DNA of 7,652 nt from DAIRET01 sp036795455 (GCA_036795455.1 DAIRET010000145.1:1-7652), one strand, 5' to 3'; counted from the first letter of the stretch, positions 1 through 6,733 are shown. The notes: generated by a model from the letters alone, not told the origin. Translations and numbers: made by a program.

Positions 1-591
1 GGTTTTATGTACCCCATCCTTGCAAGTCTTATTATCGGTCTTGCATTTTGTATCGAAAGGTTTTGGACTTTAACAAGATCAAGAATAAACACAAAAGGAT
101 TCGTTGTTAAGATAAGAAAAGCGCTTGAAGAGGGTGGTGTAGAAAAAGCAAAAGAAATTTGTACACAAACCAGAGGTCCTGTTGCATCTGTATTTTATGC
201 AGGGCTTTTAAGAGCTGATGAAGGACTTGACGCTGCTGAAAAAGCAATTATGGCTTACGGTGGTATTGAAATGGGTTTCCTTGAAAGAGGGTTGATCTGG
301 ATCTCTACATTTATAACTATTGCACCTATGTTGGGATTTACCGGAACGGTTCAAGGTATGATCGAGGCTTTTGACGCAATAAAAGAAGCGGCTCAGATTT
401 CTCCCGCAATTGTTGCGCAAGGTATTTCAGTTGCATTATTGACAACTTTATTCGGTCTTGTTGTTGCAATGATTCTTCAAGTATTTTACAATTACTTTGT
501 TTCAAGAATTGATAAATTAGTTGCCGACATGGAAGAAAGTTCAATCGAATTGATTGACGCTCTCTATGAAATCAAAAACAAGAAAAAATAA
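1..591 (+). CDS. exbB: ExbB/TolQ/MotA-family proton channel protein, 5' end cut by window
   Basis: This is the proton-channel subunit of a TonB-ExbB-ExbD or Tol-Pal type inner-membrane energy transducer. The reading frame is open from base 1 (Gly-Phe precede the first ATG at base 7). ATG 7 falls within the first membrane segment, so the true start is very probably upstream and this entry is partial. Three hydrophobic segments are visible: visible residues about 4-17, 98-122 and 142-168. The family signature is clear: APMLGFTGTVQGM at bases 322-360, then a GIS..LLTT.FGLVVAM segment near 421-470. Both contain the small and Thr residues that line the proton path in this family. The cytoplasmic loop between segments one and two has the usual length. 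Two exbD genes follow directly, the first after 32 bases, which supports an operon. Assignment to ExbB rather than TolQ rests on the two ExbD partners and is less certain than the family. Confidence 0.93.
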   Translation, partial: GFMYPILASLIIGLAFCIERFWTLTRSRINTKGFVVKIRKALEEGGVEKAKEICTQTRGPVASVFYAGLLRADEGLDAAEKAIMAYGGIEMGFLERGLIWISTFITIAPMLGFTGTVQGMIEAFDAIKEAAQISPAIVAQGISVALLTTLFGLVVAMILQVFYNYFVSRIDKLVADMEESSIELIDALYEIKNKKK

Positions 592-623
592 TTATTAATT
601 TGAAATTAAGGTAAGAGAATATA

Positions 624-1154
624 ATGGCTGTTATACAAAAAAAGAAAATCAAATCTGCCGAGATCCCTACAAGTTCTATGGCGGACATAGCTTTTCTCTT
701 GCTTTTATTCTTTCTTGTGGCTACAGTTATTGATGTTGATACAGGTATCGGTTTATCATTACCGGAGTTTGTTGAAGACGTAGAAACAGTTGAAGTATCT
801 AAAGACAGAATGGCTGCCGTTCTTATTAATGAAAATGGCGACGTTCTTTTGGACGGCAATATTATTGCTATCCCGCAGATTTCGAAATCTTTAAAACCTC
901 GAATTGAATCGAAGATTGAACTACCGGCTAATAAAAAACTAATTGTATCTGTAAAAACCGATAGAAAAACTAATTATAATAGGTATATCCAGGCATTAGA
1001 CCAGATAAAACTTGCTTATTTTGAAGTTAGAGATGAATATTCTTTGACAAGATTCGGTCGTAAGTATATTAATCTTAACTCTGAAGAGCAGGAAGAATTG
1101 AAAGAGAAAATACCTATTACAATTTCAATAGCAGAACCCGAGAAAGTTAAATAA
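624..1154 (+). CDS. exbD: ExbD/TolR-family biopolymer transport protein, first copy
   Basis: This is a 176-residue single-pass inner-membrane protein expected to sit inside the ExbB pore and carry its periplasmic domain outward. A short basic N-terminus (KKKIK) and IPTSSMADIAFLLLLFF lead into the one membrane helix, residues about 20-40. Asp21 matches the essential membrane-embedded proton-carrying Asp of ExbD/TolR. The periplasmic part continues through VLLDGNIIAIPQI and a VSVKTDRKTNY segment. It ends with an extended tail in which DEYSLTRFG...LNSEEQEELKEKIP resembles the long-tailed ExbD seen in Bacteroidota-type genomes (from memory). The start is ATG at 624, with only a modest purine-rich stretch (AAGG at 608-611) upstream. 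The gene lies 32 bases after the channel gene and 15 bases before the second exbD. It is about 40 residues longer than that second copy, so the two are probably not interchangeable. Confidence 0.92.
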   Translation: MAVIQKKKIKSAEIPTSSMADIAFLLLLFFLVATVIDVDTGIGLSLPEFVEDVETVEVSKDRMAAVLINENGDVLLDGNIIAIPQISKSLKPRIESKIELPANKKLIVSVKTDRKTNYNRYIQALDQIKLAYFEVRDEYSLTRFGRKYINLNSEEQEELKEKIPITISIAEPEKVK

Positions 1155-1160
1155 AGCGAT

Positions 1161-1166
1161 GAGGAA
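1161..1166 (+). promoter_or_regulatory. Ribosome binding site of second exbD
   Basis: GAGGAA ends 3 bases before ATG 1170, inside the 15-base gap after the first exbD. It is one of the better Shine-Dalgarno matches in the window and fixes the start at 1170. The close spacing argues for one transcript. Confidence 0.6.
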
Positions 1167-1169
1167 ATT

Positions 1170-1583
1170 ATGAAATTCGAAAAGAAAAGAGCTGCTACTA
1201 AGCAGGAAATTCCAACGGCTTCAATGCCGGACATTGTTTTTATGCTTCTGTTGTTCTTTATGGTTACTACAACACTCCGTGAAGTTGACGTTTTAGTATC
1301 TTTTAAACTACCGGAAGCTAAAGCTGTTGAGAAAATTGAAAATAAAAGGTTGATTTCCTATCTATGGGTTGGAAGAGACCAGAGAATACAAATTAACGAT
1401 AATCTCGTCTCTCTGGAAGAAGTTCAAAATATCATGTACACAAAAAGGCAAGCATTACCAAACGTAATTGTTTCGCTTAGAATCGATATGGGTACTGATA
1501 TGGGGTTTGTCAGCGATATTCAACAAGAATTGAGAAAAGCGTACTGCCTCAGGATTAACTATTCAACCATGGTCAAAAGCTAA
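1170..1583 (+). CDS. exbD: ExbD/TolR-family biopolymer transport protein, second copy
   Basis: This is a 137-residue second ExbD-type subunit. It has the same N-terminal plan as its neighbour: basic start, QEIPTASMPDIVFMLLLFFMV, and a single membrane helix at residues about 20-38. The conserved acidic residue is again Asp21. The periplasmic domain has YLWVGRDQRIQINDNLV, then VIVSLRIDMGTDMGFVSDIQ and QELRKAYCLRINYS, the C-terminal pattern of the short ExbD class common in Bacteroidota-like genomes. It lacks the long C-terminal tail of the first copy. It ends 20 bases before a strong terminator, so it is probably the last gene of the exbB-exbD-exbD transcript. ExbB with two ExbD proteins is a known arrangement. 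Whether they form one mixed channel or two separate ones cannot be read from sequence. Confidence 0.92.
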   Translation: MKFEKKRAATKQEIPTASMPDIVFMLLLFFMVTTTLREVDVLVSFKLPEAKAVEKIENKRLISYLWVGRDQRIQINDNLVSLEEVQNIMYTKRQALPNVIVSLRIDMGTDMGFVSDIQQELRKAYCLRINYSTMVKS

Positions 1584-1602
1584 ATTGACTTTTTTATAAT
1601 TG

Positions 1603-1639
1603 AAAAGGCAGGTTTGTTTCTACTTTCCTGCCTTTTTTT
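1603..1639 (+). terminator. Rho-independent terminator after exbB-exbD-exbD
   Basis: A perfect 10-base-pair stem, AAAAGGCAGG (1603-1612) with CCTGCCTTTT (1627-1636), encloses a 14-base loop and runs into seven T (1633-1639). It begins 20 bases after the second exbD stop and separates that operon from yqeY. Confidence 0.9.
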
Positions 1640-1680
1640 AATATTAACGGAATACAATTAACAATCAATATAAGTTATGT

Positions 1681-1711
1681 AGGCATTTACCGGGTTGCCT
1701 CGTATTTTTTT
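1681..1711 (+). promoter_or_regulatory. Small hairpin plus T-run just before yqeY
   Basis: AGGCA (1681-1685) pairs with TGCCT (1696-1700) around a 10-base loop, and seven T follow at 1705-1711, just ahead of the yqeY ribosome site AGGA (1714-1717). It could be a weak terminator, an attenuator or chance. A loose promoter-like pair lies just upstream (TTAACG 1644-1649, TATAAG 1669-1674), but its 19-base spacing is long. If that promoter were used, the hairpin would lie in the 5' leader. Confidence 0.3.
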
Positions 1712-1723
1712 ATAGGACTAAAG

Positions 1724-2176
1724 ATGAACTTAAAAGAAAAAATTAATGAAGAGATAAAAAGCGCAATGAAATCGGGCGATAAAATACGCCTTGAAACAAT
1801 CCGCTCTATACGGGCTCTTATAATTGAATTTGAGAAAAGCGGTGCTAATAAAGAACTAAAGCCTGAAGATGAATTGCAGTTGCTTACTACTGCAGCAAAA
1901 AAAAGGAAAGAATCAATTGAACAATTCCGGAATGCTGGCAGAAATGAACTTGCTGAAAAAGAAGAAAAGGAATTGAAAATTTTACAGGAGTTTCTTCCAA
2001 AACAGCTATCGGAAGAGGAAATTATTCAGGAAATAAAAAAACTTGCTCTCGAAATTAATGCATCCGGGAAAGAAGATTTTTCCAAACTAATGCCTCTGGT
2101 TATGAAAAACTTAAAAGGGAAAGCCGACGGAAAAATTGTGAAATCTAATGTGGAAAGTTTTTTAGGCATAAATTGA
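1724..2176 (+). CDS. yqeY: GatB/YqeY-family protein
   Basis: This is a 150-residue soluble, helical protein of the YqeY family, whose C-terminal part resembles the tail domain of the GatB amidotransferase subunit. Its exact role is not settled; a link to tRNA-dependent amidation is proposed by homology only. Family marks in order are: N-terminal MNLKEKINEEIKSAMKSGD, the basic AAKKRKESIEQF stretch (about 57-68), LPKQLSEEEI (about 90-99), and the C-terminal MKNLKGKADGKIV segment leading to the final SFLGIN. Length is normal for the family. ATG 1724 is preceded by AGGA at 1714-1717 with good spacing. The stop TGA overlaps the TTG start of the next gene, making this the first gene of a coupled trio. 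Codons 58-61 run through eight A (1897-1904), but the frame stays open and conserved across them. Confidence 0.93.
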   Translation: MNLKEKINEEIKSAMKSGDKIRLETIRSIRALIIEFEKSGANKELKPEDELQLLTTAAKKRKESIEQFRNAGRNELAEKEEKELKILQEFLPKQLSEEEIIQEIKKLALEINASGKEDFSKLMPLVMKNLKGKADGKIVKSNVESFLGIN

Positions 2177-2691
2177 ATTTTTTCGATATTGTATTAATCG
2201 CTTTTGGGGTAATTGCTTTCATTCTCGGTTTTAAAGACGGATTTGTAAGAAAATTGATCGGCTCGGTTGGTTTTTTTCTTGGTCTTTTCCTTGCAATAAA
2301 GTTTTCAACACATCTCGGGAAAGCAATTTTTTCGGTTACCGGTATTGAATTGTATTTTGCAGATATCATGGGGGGATTTCTGATTTTTATAATTACAATT
2401 ATTGTTGCGTCGCTAATTAAACGAGTTGTGCACCCGTTCGATAAAGTGAACAACTTAATAAACCGCATTGTTGGCGGGCTTCTCGGAGTTGTCCAGATTG
2501 TTTTCTTTTTAAGTGCAGCACTTTACATCTTAAATGTATTTAACGTTCCCTCCGAAAGCAATAAAAAGGCTTCATTCCTATATTCATTCATTTATAATGT
2601 TATTCCGTCTACAATAGATTTCATCGGCGATTACACTCCGGAAGCAAAAGATTCAATTAAACACTATCTTATAGAAAAAGACTCAATTTGA
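2173..2691 (+). CDS. cvpA: CvpA-family inner-membrane protein, TTG start
   Basis: This is a 172-residue membrane protein of the CvpA family, named for a factor needed for colicin V production in E. coli; its molecular activity is not well defined. The N-terminus NFFDIVLIAFGVIAFILGFKDG matches the family start (N..D...L....GF..G), with the characteristic Phe-Lys-Asp-Gly turn followed by basic residues. Four membrane segments are visible: about 5-20, 28-45, 60-83 and 98-120. A polar tail of about 50 residues follows. The only start that keeps the full first helix is TTG at 2173, four bases overlapping the yqeY stop (TTGA). AGG at 2164-2166 serves as ribosome site inside the yqeY coding region. 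Its stop TGA (2689-2691) shares a base with the likely mutS2 ATG. A run of six G at 2370-2375 is unusual for this AT-rich DNA. Confidence 0.88.
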   Translation: MNFFDIVLIAFGVIAFILGFKDGFVRKLIGSVGFFLGLFLAIKFSTHLGKAIFSVTGIELYFADIMGGFLIFIITIIVASLIKRVVHPFDKVNNLINRIVGGLLGVVQIVFFLSAALYILNVFNVPSESNKKASFLYSFIYNVIPSTIDFIGDYTPEAKDSIKHYLIEKDSI

Positions 2692-5039
2692 TGATACCGA
2701 ATACGGTTTTAGATGCGCTTGAATTTCGCAAAGTATTAAACTACATTTCTAAATATACAGTAACAGAACCGGGTAAGAATTTACTCTTGTCAACAAAACC
2801 TTTTAAAGATGCTTCAAGTGCAAAAGAGAATGGCGAAATTGTTACCCAAGCAAAAGAAGTATTGATTAGAGGTGGAATTCCGCCATTTGAATTTATACCG
2901 GATTTAAGAGAACCCCTTGCGATTTCACGTGTTGAAGGTGCACTTCTGGAATCGAAAAAGATATTACAAATTCTGCATCTTAGCCGGATATCAAGATATC
3001 TATATTCATTTCTAAAAGATAATTCCTCTTGCTCCCCGCTTCTGTTTGAGAAGGCAAAAGATTTGTTCTGTAACAAATTATTCGAACATCATATCCTCTC
3101 GGTATTAACAGAAGCAGGTGAGGTAAAAGATTCCGCAAGTAAAAAACTAACCGCGATAAGAAGTGAATTAAACGAAAAGAAACAAGACCTGCAAAAATTA
3201 ATAAGCAGACTTGTAAAAGACTTAAATGATCAAAACCTGGTTAGAGAAGATTACATCACTTTACGCGAAGGCAGGGTTGTTGTTCCAATCAAAGCCGAGC
3301 ATAAAAGACGAATAAAAGGATTTATACACTCAGAATCTGCTACAGGGCAAACGGTTTACATCGAGCCTGAAGAAACTCTGAACATGAATAATGAAATAGT
3401 TTCTTTATACTTCGCCGAAAAAAGAGAGATTGAACGGATTTTAAAAGAACTAACAAGGAAAATAAGCGAAGTTAGTTATGAATTGTCAGCCAGCTTAGAT
3501 ATTATCTCTCATTTCGATAAATACTTTGCATTAGCCGGTTATTCAATTGAAGTAATAGGTTCGTTCCCTGAAATAAATAAATCCGGGAATTTCTTTCTTA
3601 AAGAGGGGAGACATCCCTTATTGATAAATAAAATCGGAAAGGAAAAAACGGTACCATTAAGTTTTACTGTTGACGGGAATAAAGTTATTATTGTTACCGG
3701 TCCTAATGCAGGGGGGAAAACAGTTGTGTTAAAAACCATCGGTTTGCTTTCATTAATGGTTCAAAGCGGTATACATATCCCTGCATCGCCTGATTCAAGT
3801 TTTCCGTTCTTTAAACAAGTTTTTATCGATATTGGAGATAAACAATCGATTGAAGATGATTTAAGTACATTCAGCTCTCATCTTGATAATCTTAAAAATA
3901 TTTTACAGCTTTCATGTAGTGATAGTCTTGTTCTACTTGATGAAATCGGCACAGGTACGGAACCGTCTGCCGGTTCTGCTTTAGCCGCAGCAGTTTTAAT
4001 CTCTCTGAAGGAAAAAAATGCTCTCGTGTTTGCAGCTACTCACCACGGGAATCTGAAAATGATTGCTACTCATCTGGAAGGATTTGAAAATGCATCAATG
4101 GAATTCGATTCAAAGGAATTAAAGCCTACTTACAAATTCAGGCAGGGTGTTCCCGGTTCAAGTTACGCTTTTGAAATTGCTAAAAGAATCGGTTTTGATG
4201 ATAACTTTTTATCTCTTGCATCTTCATATCTTAAACCGGAACAGGAGCAAATAGACAAAATGCTTATTGAAATGGAAACCGGTTCGCAAGAATTGAATAC
4301 CCAGCTTTCGAAAGCGGTAAATGAAAACAAAAGGTTGAGCGGACTGATTTCCGAATATGAAGAAAAACTTAGATCACTTGAAAAAGATAAGAAGAGCATT
4401 CTTAAAGAAACTAAAGAGAAAGCGGAACAGTATCTTCAGGATGTGAATAAAAAAGTTCAACTTGCTATTAAAGAGATAAAAGAGAAGAACGCATCTAAAG
4501 AAACAATAAAGCAGATTAATACATCGATAAAGGAAATTAAAGAATCCGTAAAAGTCATATACACGGAACCAGTGGAGGTTTACGATAAAAACCATTCATT
4601 CGCAACAAACGATGTAGTAATGATAAAAGATACCGGGGTTATCGGCAGGATAATCGAATTAAACGAACATAAATCGAAAGCAACAGTATTAGCCGGTTCA
4701 ATCAAATTACAGGTAAAACTAAAAGATATTATCCCGGCAAAAGAAGAAAAAAAGAAGACCGACACAGAATACCGCACCGGTTTCAGTATCGAGGCTTTAT
4801 CATATCGTCTTGATATTAGGGGAGAAAAACCGGAAGAAGCTGAATTTGAAATACTAAAATTTCTTGATAACTCTTATTCATCAGGCGGTGAACGTGTTGA
4901 AATTCTTCATGGTAAAGGTACGGGTGCTTTGAAAAAAACCGTAAAAGAGATTCTTACTAAATACGAAAAAGTCAAAAAGTTTTATTTTGCTCCCGTTGAG
5001 TATGGCGGAGAAGGAATTACAATTGTTGAGTTTAAATAA
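2691..5039 (+). CDS. mutS2: Endonuclease MutS2 (MutS-type ATPase with Smr domain)
   Basis: This is a full-length MutS2 of 782 residues. Family members are branched-DNA/anti-recombination or ribosome-collision rescue factors (the latter shown in Bacillus subtilis); they lack the MutS mismatch-recognition domain and are not mismatch-repair proteins. Domain order: N-terminal core and lever (about 1-310), with REGRVVVPIKAEHKRRIKG and SATGQTVYIEP typical of MutS2; then ATPase, with Walker A TGPNAGGKT at 336-344, Walker B VLLDEIG at 414-420 (Asp417, Glu418) and an ATHHGNLK switch near 446. A charged coiled coil follows (about 515-625), then a small KOW-like beta domain (about 638-680) and a C-terminal Smr nuclease domain with LDIRG at 707-711 and HGKGTGAL at 740-747. 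All key residues are intact. I choose ATG 2691 over the in-frame TTG at 2688 because ATG is the stronger codon and overlaps the cvpA stop by one base. Confidence 0.95.
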   Translation: MIPNTVLDALEFRKVLNYISKYTVTEPGKNLLLSTKPFKDASSAKENGEIVTQAKEVLIRGGIPPFEFIPDLREPLAISRVEGALLESKKILQILHLSRISRYLYSFLKDNSSCSPLLFEKAKDLFCNKLFEHHILSVLTEAGEVKDSASKKLTAIRSELNEKKQDLQKLISRLVKDLNDQNLVREDYITLREGRVVVPIKAEHKRRIKGFIHSESATGQTVYIEPEETLNMNNEIVSLYFAEKREIERILKELTRKISEVSYELSASLDIISHFDKYFALAGYSIEVIGSFPEINKSGNFFLKEGRHPLLINKIGKEKTVPLSFTVDGNKVIIVTGPNAGGKTVVLKTIGLLSLMVQSGIHIPASPDSSFPFFKQVFIDIGDKQSIEDDLSTFSSHLDNLKNILQLSCSDSLVLLDEIGTGTEPSAGSALAAAVLISLKEKNALVFAATHHGNLKMIATHLEGFENASMEFDSKELKPTYKFRQGVPGSSYAFEIAKRIGFDDNFLSLASSYLKPEQEQIDKMLIEMETGSQELNTQLSKAVNENKRLSGLISEYEEKLRSLEKDKKSILKETKEKAEQYLQDVNKKVQLAIKEIKEKNASKETIKQINTSIKEIKESVKVIYTEPVEVYDKNHSFATNDVVMIKDTGVIGRIIELNEHKSKATVLAGSIKLQVKLKDIIPAKEEKKKTDTEYRTGFSIEALSYRLDIRGEKPEEAEFEILKFLDNSYSSGGERVEILHGKGTGALKKTVKEILTKYEKVKKFYFAPVEYGGEGITIVEFK

Positions 5040-5050
5040 CATACTCTAAT
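5034..5050 (+). repeat. 17-base direct repeat, copy 1, spanning the mutS2 stop
   Basis: AAATAACATACTCTAAT differs from the copy at 5192-5208 only at base 7 (C here, T there). The offset between copies is 158 bases. This copy includes the last codon and stop of mutS2. Confidence 0.55.
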
Positions 5051-5191
5051 ATTTGGTGCTTATTCAATACAAACTTAACTGAATTATAAGAAAAAGAAAA
5101 AAATCTAATTGTAATTTTGAATAACGGTAGTTATCTTGGTACGGTAATTCATATAAAAATAGAAAAACCGATAAACAGTAACGCTTTTCTA

Positions 5192-5208
5192 AAATAATAT
5201 ACTCTAAT
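5192..5208 (+). repeat. 17-base direct repeat, copy 2
   Basis: AAATAATATACTCTAAT matches copy 1 at 5034-5050 at 16 of 17 positions. The flanks differ on both sides, so the shared block is short. Confidence 0.55.
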
Positions 5209-5275
5209 GCCGGTGTAACAGATATAGCAAAAATAAACCGGTAATGAGGTTATTTGAGTGGATTTCAAACTTGTT

Positions 5276-5304
5276 TTGAAGCTATGAAAATGGAGAATGA
5301 TAAT
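5276..5304 (+). promoter_or_regulatory. Candidate sigma-70-type promoter for fadL-like gene
   Basis: TTGAAG (5276-5281) and GATAAT (5299-5304) are separated by 17 bases. They match TTGACA at four of six positions and TATAAT at five of six. Transcription would start near 5311 and give a leader of about 112 bases. In AT-rich DNA such matches arise by chance fairly often, so this is tentative. Confidence 0.35.
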
Positions 5305-5363
5305 AAAATTCAGTCCCCCTTTTCAGGGCTTTGAGTAAGTTACACTTGGAAAACACCCTGTTA

Positions 5364-5383
5364 AAGAAAGAGTATTCTTTCTT
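5364..5383 (+). promoter_or_regulatory. Perfect 8-bp hairpin in the probable fadL leader
   Basis: AAGAAAGA (5364-5371) and TCTTTCTT (5376-5383) are exact complements around the 4-base loop GTAT. It lies about 40 bases before ATG 5423 and has no T-run, so a terminator is unlikely. It could act on mRNA stability or translation. Confidence 0.4.
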
Positions 5384-5422
5384 CGATAGATAAATAAATT
5401 CATTAAATTAATTGGAGTAGAT

Positions 5423-6733
5423 ATGAAAAAACTATTAACAATTTTCTTCGCTTTTTGTGTTTTTGTTACAGCTAACTTTGGAAGTGGATTCCAGATTAAT
5501 GAACACGGAGCAAGAGCAATGGGCTTTGCCGGTGCTTTTACAGGTTTAGCAAATGATCCATCTGCAATTTATTTCAACCCGGCTGGAATAGTCCAGTTGA
5601 AAGGAACTCATTTTAGTATTGGTTCTACATTTATTTACCCTTTGTCAAAGTTTACGGGTCCCTCTCCCTCAACTACCGAATCAAATCTAAAAAAACAATT
5701 CTTCACACCATTCAATTTTTACATAAGCCACCAGATAAACAATGACTTATTCGTCGGTTTCGGTGTCAATAATCCATTTGGGCTTGGAACAAAATGGGAA
5801 GATGATTGGGTTGGAAGATATAGAACAACCGAAACGGAAATAAGAACTTTTAATTTCTCACCGGTAGTAGCTTACAAATTATCGGAATGTCTCTCTGCAA
5901 GTGTTGGTTTTACAGTTTCATATTCTGATGTTTTAATTGCAAGAAGATTACAGATTTTAGTTCCTACAGGTAATCCTGCAAATCCGTACATGGCTTTCCC
6001 TGACGGAACAATTGAAATGAAGGGAGATAAAACAGCTTTCGGTTATAACGCAAGTTTGTTTTACATGGTTGATAGAGCTTTATCATTTGGACTAGCTTTC
6101 AAAAGCCAAATAAAGTACGATTATAAGGGTGATGCTACTGTTACACTGGACCCGACAGTACCGGCTGCTGTTAAATCCCAAGTACCTTCAGGTACAATCT
6201 CGGCTCCACTAACAACCCCGATGGTGCTTACATTCGGTACAGCGTATAAAGTATTTAACAATATGGATGAAAATTACTTAACGTTAAGTTTTGACTTCCA
6301 ATATAACGGCTGGAAGAGTTATGATAAATTGGAAGTTACCTTTGATGAATTTAAACCAGCCGGCACACCTTATGTCTCAACTTCAGAAAGAGATTTTCAG
6401 AATAGCTTTATTTTAAGACTCGGTGCCGAATATGTAACTTCTGATAGATTTACATTAAGAGGAGGAGTACTGTATGATAAAAATCCAATTAAAGATGAAA
6501 GATTAGACCCGACGCTTCCTGACGCAGATAGAATCGGGCTGAATTTGGGAATGAGCTATAAAATCACGAACAATTTAAGTGTTGATTTAGCTTACCTTTT
6601 CCTAATGTTCAAAGAGAGAACAATCAGTTCTTCGAAAGAGTTTATTCCTTTGATGCCGACTCCTGTTGAATTAAAAGGTACCTATTCTTCAAGTGCCCAT
6701 CTTATCGGTTTGAACTTTAATTACAGTTTATAG
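5423..6733 (+). CDS. OmpP1/FadL-family outer-membrane transport protein
   Basis: This is a 436-residue outer-membrane beta-barrel of the OmpP1/FadL/TodX family, which takes up long-chain fatty acids and other hydrophobic compounds. A signal peptide covers residues 1 to about 21 (MKK, hydrophobic core, small residues before GFQINEHG). The mature start GFQINEHGARAMGFAGAFTG followed by DPSAIYFNPAG (NPAG at 52-55) is the family N-terminal signature that forms the plug and its anchor. NPFGLGTKW at 117-125 followed by W.GRY is a second family motif. The rest alternates polar and hydrophobic residues as expected for beta-strands and ends in HLIGLNFNYSL; the last residue is Leu rather than the usual Phe. 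GGAG at 5414-5417 gives a good ribosome site for ATG 5423. It appears to be a single-gene unit, bounded by a structured leader and a strong terminator. The substrate cannot be told from sequence. Confidence 0.92.
   Translation: MKKLLTIFFAFCVFVTANFGSGFQINEHGARAMGFAGAFTGLANDPSAIYFNPAGIVQLKGTHFSIGSTFIYPLSKFTGPSPSTTESNLKKQFFTPFNFYISHQINNDLFVGFGVNNPFGLGTKWEDDWVGRYRTTETEIRTFNFSPVVAYKLSECLSASVGFTVSYSDVLIARRLQILVPTGNPANPYMAFPDGTIEMKGDKTAFGYNASLFYMVDRALSFGLAFKSQIKYDYKGDATVTLDPTVPAAVKSQVPSGTISAPLTTPMVLTFGTAYKVFNNMDENYLTLSFDFQYNGWKSYDKLEVTFDEFKPAGTPYVSTSERDFQNSFILRLGAEYVTSDRFTLRGGVLYDKNPIKDERLDPTLPDADRIGLNLGMSYKITNNLSVDLAYLFLMFKERTISSSKEFIPLMPTPVELKGTYSSSAHLIGLNFNYSL

Larger units (their letters stand above)
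5040..5422. other. 383-base gene-free region between mutS2 and fadL-like gene
   Basis: No ORF with family resemblance is present on either strand. The stretch holds one full copy and most of another copy of a 17-base direct repeat and several small hairpins: ATAAC/GTTAT at 5121-5134 with a GGTA loop, TTCAAA/TTTGAA at 5264-5280, CCCT/AGGG at 5317-5328 and AAGAAAGA/TCTTTCTT at 5364-5383. It also holds a candidate promoter at 5276-5304. Very short ORFs exist, for example 16 codons at 5284-5334, but nothing supports their translation. There is no clear terminator for mutS2 with a GC stem and T-run, so read-through into the next gene is possible. Confidence 0.6.

Noticed and set aside
1585..1600. 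TTGACT and TATAAT close together after the second exbD
   Set aside because: The boxes are only 4 bases apart, far from the 16-18 needed for a sigma-70 promoter, and a terminator follows at once.
1897..1904. A8 run in yqeY as a programmed frameshift site
   Set aside because: The zero frame carries the conserved family sequence across the run, and the -1 frame stops within six codons. Nothing points to a useful alternative product.
2741..3076. Minus-strand ORFs inside mutS2, exbB, exbD and cvpA
   Set aside because: They lie antisense to well-supported genes, show no family resemblance and have low-complexity composition. They are shadows of the coding strand.
5244..5334. Tiny ORFs (11 codons at 5244-5279, 16 codons at 5284-5334) in the gap before the fadL-like gene
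   Set aside because: They have no ribosome site and no recognisable composition. ORFs this short are expected by chance.
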